DNA from: CAYMLL01 sp964390645
GTDB taxonomy: Bacteria > Planctomycetota > UBA8108
Direction of reading: 5' to 3'
Assembly: GCA_964390645.1 (NCBI GenBank)
Contig: CAYMLL010000192.1
Coordinates: 1-14,955, forward strand
DNA length: 14,955 nt
The notes under the pieces were generated by a model. It saw only the letters and a program-made list of their open reading frames with translations, had not been told where the DNA came from and searched no databases. How positions within the stretch are numbered: position 1 is the stretch's first letter; each line of letters starts with the position of its first letter. Made by a program: the position numbers and the translations under genes. Below, in pieces: positions 6,906 to 12,712 of the stretch.

Positions 6906-7583
6906 TCGGCACTTCGTTCTCCCCGCTGTGTGCCGAGGGCGCTGTGAGCCGGACATGACGTGCACCACAAGCAATTGCGGAGCCAATGCGGAAGAACTCC
7001 CGTGAGCGAGGAATTCAACGCTGTTGCCAGCGGTACAAACACGCCCAGTCGTTCGAATTCGAGATGGGGCCCGATCGAAAAACGCACACGACCGACCGTG
7101 CGAGCCACCAGGAGTTTCGATTCACGTCAGTAGAGAACCTTCCCTTCGAGTGAAGAGCCTTCCCTTGCCGGCAACTGCGATCGTCCTCGCGTCGGCCGAT
7201 CGGGGCCCTGAGATCAGCCCCTCGCCGCATCACCACACTGGACGACGGAAGCACTCGAACAAACAGCTGATGCTCCCGATCGCTTGCATGAACTCTGAGA
7301 TCGTCGCGGGGCTCGATCCCGCCCCGGGGGTGACCCGGTCGACGGGCGCCCTCGATCGTGCTGTGTACGGTCGACGAGAACCGAACAGAGGCGCCTGCCA
7401 CAACCCACGACATCGAGCCTGCAGCTGACGGCGACCAGACTCACGCGATCGTGTCGGCGTGGAGCGCAACCCGACCACGACGCCTCGCCTCGCGACGGAC
7501 CACGACAATGGGCGCCTGGATGACGCTCGCCACGACCGCAACCGCTGCGCCTGGCCGTCAGGGACCGTTCCACCGGCGATCCC

Positions 7584-7605
7584 GGCCCGAGAGACCCGCC
7601 GGGCC
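7584..7605 (-). terminator. Candidate hairpin terminator after the metallophosphoesterase
   Basis: GGCCCG (7584-7589) and CGGGCC (7600-7605) can form a 6-bp stem with a 10-nt loop, immediately after the stop codon at 7608-7610 on the minus strand. An alternative pairing, CCCGGC (7581-7586) with GCCGGG (7598-7603), competes. No T-tract follows. Confidence 0.3.
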
Positions 7606-7607
7606 CG

Positions 7608-9209
7608 TCAGCCCTGCGGCAGCTCACACCCCACGAGGTGACACTCGCTCGCGTCGATGTTCGGGCTCGCCTCGCAACGCTCCAGCGGCTCCCCTGGCGA
7701 CGGACCGCCCAGGAAGAGATACCCGAATACGAACGAGGCGTCCGCGATGTCGACCCGATCGCTCCGGTTGACGTCCGCGACGACATCGAAAGCTGACCGA
7801 CACGCGGACTCCTGACCCAGAAAGAGCACGTTGAGAAGCGCCACGCCGTCCGCGATATCGATGTCCCCGTCGAAGTTCGTGTCACCTCGACGGAACCCCG
7901 GCACCGTCTCCTGGGCGACCTTCGAGATCGACATCTCGTCGAAGGGACCGTCCTCGTCGGCCGCGTGCGCACGCAGCACCAGGCGATCGACGCTCGCCTC
8001 GAGCTCAACCGCATGGTGCACGGAGCGGAAGGTCGCGAAGAGCGGACGAAACTCCGCTTCCGGAAGCTCGGTGTAGAGAATCGCTCCCCCACCGCCGGTG
8101 ACGACGTAGACCGTGCCTCCCGGACGCCCGAAGTCCGGCCCGCGCCAGGGATCCACCACCCCGCCACCGCGCACCGGATGGCTGCGCTGGTAGTTGTGGT
8201 CGTGACCGTTGAAGACGAGATCCACGCCGTAGCGATCCGCCAGTGGCGGAAGCAGACGGTTGGCCGCATGGCGCGAGATCGCGTACAGCCCCATCGTGTA
8301 GACCGGATGGTGCAGCAGGATCACCTTCCACGGCATCTCGCGCTCGTTCGCCGCCGCGAGGTCGGCGCAGAGCCACCGCATTTGGGGGCTGCACCCGTCG
8401 AGGTCGGCGTTCGAGTCGACGACCGAGAAGTGGACCGGCCCCCAGTCGAACGAGTAGTAGGTCGCGACGCCGGGATCCGGGATCACGAAGTCCCCCGGAG
8501 GGTTCTCTCCACACAGCTGTTCCGGCAGCTCACAGTGACGCAGCCGCACGTCGACAGACGGGGGCGAGAAGAGCTCGTACCAGTCCTGGGGACGGATGCC
8601 GTCGTGATTGCCACGCGCCGCGAAGACGCCGCAGCGTCGCAGCAGGCCACGATACTCGTCGAAGAAGACCTCGTCGATGGACCCGTCGTAGACGTAATCG
8701 CCCACGTGAAGGAAGAGATCCGGCTCGAGCCTGTCGAGGATCTCCGTCACCGCCGGCTGGAAGCCGAAGCTCGCCGAGCCGCTGTCACCGATGACGACGG
8801 CACGGAAGGAGCCAGTCCCCGCGCGCGGCGCCGTTCGGAACCGCAGCTCCTCTCCCGCTGCGACGACCTCGCCATCGACCAGCACCTCGTAGGCGTACTC
8901 GCTGCCCGGCGCCAGCCCCGCGATCCGCAGCTCGTGCCGCGTGTCCGCGTCACTCTCGACCACGACCCGTGGCGGCTGACCTTCGGCGCGAACCCGCACG
9001 CTGCCGATCGACTCTTCCTCGGTCAGCCACACGACCTTGACCGAGTCCTCCAGAAGCGACTGCAGATACGGTCCACGGGTGATCGCTCCCTCCTGGGCAA
9101 CCCCCCCGGCAGCACCGAGAAGACAGCTCACAACCGAGACCACGACAAGCCGGGCACTCTCGACCAACCGTCGTCCGCCGCCTCCTCGACCGCTCACCTT
9201 CGACCACAT
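7608..9209 (-). CDS. Secreted purple-acid-phosphatase-like metallophosphoesterase with dockerin-like tail
   Basis: 533 residues from the ATG at 9209. The signal peptide has an Arg-rich start, a hydrophobic core ARLVVVSVVSCLLGAAG, and cleavage near VAQ (about 38-39). Residues about 42-127 form a fibronectin-III/PAP-N-like domain (ITRGPYLQSL opening, LAPGSEYAYEVLVDG later). Residues about 136-365 form the calcineurin-like phosphoesterase domain with the metal ligands in order: GDSG (Asp142), GDYVYDG (Asp171), GNHD (Asn201, His202), HHP (His300, His301) and GHDHNYQRS (His336, His338). This order fits a purple acid phosphatase or related alkaline phosphodiesterase acting outside the cytoplasm. 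Residues about 440-530 form a dockerin-like pair of Ca loops (443-454, 479-490), with Cys470, Cys512, Cys523 and Cys528 matching the LamG protein. It lies 54 nt after the SGNH/PVC gene stop on the same strand, so is probably its operon partner. An upstream GTG at 9254 is possible but unlikely. The phosphate substrate is unknown. Confidence 0.92.
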   Translation of the reverse strand: MWSKVSGRGGGGRRLVESARLVVVSVVSCLLGAAGGVAQEGAITRGPYLQSLLEDSVKVVWLTEEESIGSVRVRAEGQPPRVVVESDADTRHELRIAGLAPGSEYAYEVLVDGEVVAAGEELRFRTAPRAGTGSFRAVVIGDSGSASFGFQPAVTEILDRLEPDLFLHVGDYVYDGSIDEVFFDEYRGLLRRCGVFAARGNHDGIRPQDWYELFSPPSVDVRLRHCELPEQLCGENPPGDFVIPDPGVATYYSFDWGPVHFSVVDSNADLDGCSPQMRWLCADLAAANEREMPWKVILLHHPVYTMGLYAISRHAANRLLPPLADRYGVDLVFNGHDHNYQRSHPVRGGGVVDPWRGPDFGRPGGTVYVVTGGGGAILYTELPEAEFRPLFATFRSVHHAVELEASVDRLVLRAHAADEDGPFDEMSISKVAQETVPGFRRGDTNFDGDIDIADGVALLNVLFLGQESACRSAFDVVADVNRSDRVDIADASFVFGYLFLGGPSPGEPLERCEASPNIDASECHLVGCELPQG

Positions 9210-9263
9210 GAGCCCGATGGTAAGACATCGTCCCGCCCACGCGAGAGAAAACACCCGGGCATC

Positions 9264-11972
9264 TTACCGCTGGCGCCTGCGGGACTCCTCGAAGAAGCGC
9301 AGAGTCTGATCGAGAGCGTGCTTCAGCCCGGGATCCAGCGGGTGCCCGGCGACCTCGAGCGCGACCTCCTCGGCCTGTGCCGACGAGCTGAAGCCACAGG
9401 CGAGCACGGCCTCCAGCCGCACGCGCGGGTCCAAGTCCGCGACGAGCCCGCGCAGGAGCCCGATCGCGCCCTCGATCCCGGACTGCCAGTATCGCAGCAC
9501 ACGCGTCGCCCCGGCGCGAGCGCGGGCGTCCGTGGCGCCGAGAACGCGCACCAGCAACCCACGGTCGACCGCGTTCAGAGCCTGACGCATCCAGAGAGCC
9601 TCCAGGAGGTGGTGCTCGTGCTCGACATCCGAGGCGTCGAGATCCGCGACCCAGGCGTCGAGCGAACCCAGCACCGCATCACGACCGCGCTCTGCGAGCT
9701 CGCGCCGCACCAGGCGCCGGGTCGTGTTCTCGTAGCTCTTCAGCAGATCGAGAAGCTCGGCGACCGGACGGCCGCGGATCAACGGCGCCTTCAGCAGAGG
9801 ACGGCCCTTGCAGCTGATACGCCACACCCGACCGTGTGTATGGTCCCGCCCGGGGTGGCGTTTCGAGAACTGCACGTTCTCGAAGATGTAGGAGTGGAAG
9901 TCGAGGATGTAGAGCGCGCCGTCCGGACCGAAGGCCATGGCGATCGGACGGAAGAGCGGATCCCTCGAGCGCAGGAGAGGCGGCTCGTGCGGCTTCGAAG
10001 CGAAGATCGAGCCCCGGGGCTCGACGTCGAACCAGTGTGTTCCGAGCGCACCCACACAGTCGTTGACGAGGAAGCGCCCCTGGACCTCCGGAGGAAAGTG
10101 ACGGTTGCGGATGAACTCGCAGCCGGCCGCGATTCTGCTCTCGTGCGAGAAGACGAGGTGATCCGCTCGCTTCTTCTTCTTGGGGTAAACGAAGTTGGCC
10201 GACAGCACGTCCATCGGATAGTACTGCCCCGCCGACGCGTCGAGCACGATACCTCGCCCCCAGTGATCGAAGAGGTTGCCGTAGGGGTTCCAGAAATGGT
10301 GCGAGACGTGGACGTCGACGCGGTGCTCGCCTGGCCGGTAGCGGAACACGGCGCCATCGCGTACGCGCTCCGGTCCGTACGGCGTCTCCACCTGCGTGTG
10401 GTAGAAGATCCCCTGCGTCAGGAACAGCGACCCGCCGGGACTCCAGCGGAAGTTGTTCATCGCGTGCTCGACGTCCTCGGTGCCGAATCCGTGAAGCACC
10501 GCCTGCACGCGGTCGGCCCGACCGTCGTCGTCGATGTCGCGCGCGAAGATCATGTTCGGTGCCTGTGAGACGTACGCGCCACCGTCGCCGAAGGCGAAGC
10601 CGTGGACCATGTTGAGCCTGTCAAGGAAGACACTGTGCCGGTCGGCGACGCCGTCCCGGTCCGAATCCTCGAGGACGACGATCGAGTCACTCGGCTGCTC
10701 GCCCGGCAGCGGGTGCGGCCACGTTGGCGAGTTCGCGACCCAGAGCCTCCCACGATCGTCGAAACGCAGCGCCACCGGATTGGCGATCGGGAAGTCGACC
10801 TCGGACGCGAAGAGGTTGACGCGATAGCCCTCGGGGACGCGAAACGACTCCAGCGTCTGGGCGAGCGTGCGCGCCGGAGCCCTCTCGCGACCGGACTGCG
10901 TGTCGATCCGTCGCCGATCCTTCGCGTTGGCAGGCGCGCGGGGAATCGGCCGGCTCGCGGGCGTCGGGTGCCAGACGGGTCGTCCATCGCGTGGAGTCGT
11001 CCGCCAGATCGAGCCGGGTGCGGGCTTCTGCATCGCGTGGATGCGTCGATCGAGAGACTCGATCAACCGCACCTGCAAGCGGCGCTCCTGGGGCAGGCGC
11101 AGGCCACCGCGATTGTCTCGACGGCCACCGCGGATGTAGGACATGTTCGGCGCCCGCCACCAGTAAAAGAACTGGTAGCTCTTCTCGTAGACCGCGCGGC
11201 GCAGAGCCTCGGCGGCGGCGTTGCCGGCCTCGGTCGGCGCATCGATCTCGTCGACAAGGCCGAGCGCACGGACCAGCATGCGGCTGACGACCCAGTAACC
11301 GTACTCGGTGAGATGGATGCCGTTGAAGGTCAGCTTGCGCCCCTGGCCTGCGGCCATCCACCGCAAAGTCGGGGTGAAGAGGTCGACGAACCCGACCTTC
11401 CTCGCCAGCGCGACGCGCTCCATCTCCCGAGTGTAGACCTCCAGCACCAGGCGCCGATCTCGACCGTCCGGAAGGTCGCCGCCCAGATCCTCGTGCGCGA
11501 TCGGCGACACGAGAACGACGCGAGGCGCCGACTCCCCGTTGAATCGGCTCTCGAGGAGGCCCGCGACGAAGCGGTCAAGATCGACGCCGAAGTCGGTGAC
11601 ATGCTCCGCCCCGCGAAACGACTCGTTCATCCCGAAGCACGCAAAGATCAGATCGGCGCGTCGAGCCGCGAGATTCTCGTGGAGGCTACCGAAGCCCCGC
11701 GGACGCGGCATCAAGGTCAACTCGTCGGCTGACCAGCCGAGATTGCGCACCTTCAGATCGTGATCGGAGAAACGGCAGTGCAGGAAGGTCTCGAAGTACC
11801 CGAAGAGGTGCATGCGCTCGGCGAAGGTGTTGCCGATGATCACGATGCTGTCGCCCTTGCCCATCTCGAGAGGCCCCGCGTGCAGCCCCCCCGAGCACAG
11901 AGCAAGGACCAGCACCAGGAAGCCGCAGGACGATCGTGCCGGCTCGACACCGCGAGTACTCATGGACGGCAT
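9264..11972 (-). CDS. SGNH-like + PVC-type membrane-bound dehydrogenase protein with HEAT-like tail, no CxxCH
   Basis: A 902-residue exported protein. The signal peptide spans about 1-32 (FLVLVLALCSGGLHA, cleavage before G33). Residues about 41-240 are SGNH-hydrolase-like: DSIVIIGNTFAERM (the usual GDS is GNT, residues 47-49), a GMNES block (115-119) and FNGIHLTEYGYW (His220, with Asn at the usual Asp position). Residues about 377-722 are the planctomycete 'putative membrane-bound dehydrogenase' propeller (FRVPEGYRVNLFASE, VALRFDDRGRLWVAN, DSDRDGVADRHSVF, NPYGNLFDHWGRG). The final about 170 residues are helical and Leu/Arg-rich, resembling HEAT repeats. Relatives usually end in a cytochrome-c-like CxxCH domain; none is present here. 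Start: AGGAG lies 10 nt before the ATG at 11972; the frame continues upstream to 12071 but only the 11972 start gives a signal peptide. The metallophosphoesterase gene follows at 54 nt. Function is unproven: carbohydrate de-esterification plus sugar oxidation or binding is the family-level guess. Confidence 0.88.
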   Translation of the reverse strand: MPSMSTRGVEPARSSCGFLVLVLALCSGGLHAGPLEMGKGDSIVIIGNTFAERMHLFGYFETFLHCRFSDHDLKVRNLGWSADELTLMPRPRGFGSLHENLAARRADLIFACFGMNESFRGAEHVTDFGVDLDRFVAGLLESRFNGESAPRVVLVSPIAHEDLGGDLPDGRDRRLVLEVYTREMERVALARKVGFVDLFTPTLRWMAAGQGRKLTFNGIHLTEYGYWVVSRMLVRALGLVDEIDAPTEAGNAAAEALRRAVYEKSYQFFYWWRAPNMSYIRGGRRDNRGGLRLPQERRLQVRLIESLDRRIHAMQKPAPGSIWRTTPRDGRPVWHPTPASRPIPRAPANAKDRRRIDTQSGRERAPARTLAQTLESFRVPEGYRVNLFASEVDFPIANPVALRFDDRGRLWVANSPTWPHPLPGEQPSDSIVVLEDSDRDGVADRHSVFLDRLNMVHGFAFGDGGAYVSQAPNMIFARDIDDDGRADRVQAVLHGFGTEDVEHAMNNFRWSPGGSLFLTQGIFYHTQVETPYGPERVRDGAVFRYRPGEHRVDVHVSHHFWNPYGNLFDHWGRGIVLDASAGQYYPMDVLSANFVYPKKKKRADHLVFSHESRIAAGCEFIRNRHFPPEVQGRFLVNDCVGALGTHWFDVEPRGSIFASKPHEPPLLRSRDPLFRPIAMAFGPDGALYILDFHSYIFENVQFSKRHPGRDHTHGRVWRISCKGRPLLKAPLIRGRPVAELLDLLKSYENTTRRLVRRELAERGRDAVLGSLDAWVADLDASDVEHEHHLLEALWMRQALNAVDRGLLVRVLGATDARARAGATRVLRYWQSGIEGAIGLLRGLVADLDPRVRLEAVLACGFSSSAQAEEVALEVAGHPLDPGLKHALDQTLRFFEESRRRQR

Positions 11973-11982
11973 GAAGTGGATT

Positions 11983-11987
11983 CTCCT
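11983..11987 (-). promoter_or_regulatory. Ribosome-binding site for the SGNH/PVC gene
   Basis: On the minus strand, AGGAG at 11987-11983 precedes the ATG at 11972 by 10 nt. It decides between this start and the longer open frame reaching 12071. Confidence 0.6.
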
Positions 11988-12411
11988 GAAGCGAGAACGG
12001 AGAGCCGGGAGCCCGGTGTCCTTGTCGTTGGCCGGGTGTCGCAAGACGTCGCAGCTCCCTCCTGGCAACAAAACAGGGGCGGCCCGACCGCAGGTGCTTC
12101 GAGGTCGTCCCGGTCGCCTTCATCCGGCGCCTCGAGGATCGGACCACCGACACGGTTGCGATCCGGACCGCAAGACACGGCGACGCGACAACAGGACGAC
12201 GAAAAGCGTGGTCCGGACGCCGGCCCCATTCTACGACGTCGCCACCCTGCTCGCGATCGGCTCCACCACGACTGCACAGGAAGTTCCAGGCAGTCCCGGG
12301 GTGTTCAGCCGCCGCCAGGCGCCCGAAGCCTCGCACGTCGACACGTCACACTTCATGGGATTCGACATCCACACGATCGAGTATCTGCCCGTCGCCGAGG
12401 CGGGCAGTGTG

Positions 12412-12636
12412 TCATTCGAGCACGTGGCGACAACCGGTCGGCTGTCGCTGACGAGGAGCCCTCGCAAGCCGAGGAGCGCGCTTCCGTTCCTCGATCGCAG
12501 CATCTCGACGAGCGAGAACGACCCGATTCTCGCGAGCCTGAGCAGTGCTGCCCTGGGAGAGTTCCGAAGACCGAGCACGCAGGAGCACCCGGGTCGGCGC
12601 TCTCTCTCCTGTCCCCTTCTCCTTCTTGCCCGTCAC
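12412..12636 (-). CDS. Possible small basic protein, 74 residues, unrecognised
   Basis: A minus-strand GTG at 12636 is preceded by GGAGGGAGGAGG (12654-12643) with a 6-nt spacer, one of the best ribosome-binding sites in the window. The predicted 74-residue product is very basic at its start (MTGKKEKGTGER) and throughout, and resembles nothing I know. No transmembrane segment or signal peptide is visible. It may be a real small gene, the intact start of a gene that decayed downstream (another minus frame continues to 12231), or a by-product of the pyrimidine-rich plus strand. Its ribosome-binding site sits about 60-70 bp from the pseudokinase ATG, so expression would be antisense to that leader. 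Confidence 0.25.
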   Translation of the reverse strand: MTGKKEKGTGERAPTRVLLRARSSELSQGSTAQARENRVVLARRDAAIEERKRAPRLARAPRQRQPTGCRHVLE

Positions 12637-12712
12637 GGTGAGCCTCCTCCCTCCACGGCCTCCCCCGTCAAAACCTCTTTCCCCGTTCTTCCGCCTCGCG
12701 TACCGTCACCGT

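Larger units (their letters stand above)
6588..7607. other. About 1 kb with no convincing gene
   Basis: No frame on either strand has a credible combination of start, ribosome-binding site and protein-like composition. Longer frames are Arg/Ser/Pro-rich and antisense to each other. It contains a 15-bp tandem repeat (6732-6776) and a perfect 11-bp hairpin (6880-6905). The region lies between two minus-strand genes and may hold decayed DNA or regulatory RNA; I could not recognise an RNA family. Confidence 0.45.
11973..12712. other. Divergent upstream region of the SGNH/PVC and pseudokinase genes
   Basis: 740 bp separate two divergently transcribed genes and should carry both promoters. I see no clear -35/-10 pair. 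A TATAAT-like TAGAAT on the minus strand at 12233-12228 lacks a matching -35. From about 12597 to 12692 the plus strand is strongly pyrimidine-rich. A small minus-strand ORF with a good ribosome-binding site lies inside. A plus-strand frame around 12215-12445 reads somewhat like an exported protein's start but has no supported start codon. Confidence 0.4.

Noticed and set aside
7965..10568. 867-residue plus-strand open frame
   Set aside because: It is antisense to both the metallophosphoesterase and the SGNH/PVC gene, which have clear motifs in order. Its composition (Arg/His/Asp/Glu/Val-rich, no hydrophobic core) is typical of a shadow frame.
10602..11732. 376-residue plus-strand open frame
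   Set aside because: It is antisense to the N-terminal half of the SGNH/PVC gene and shows no domain or start signal.
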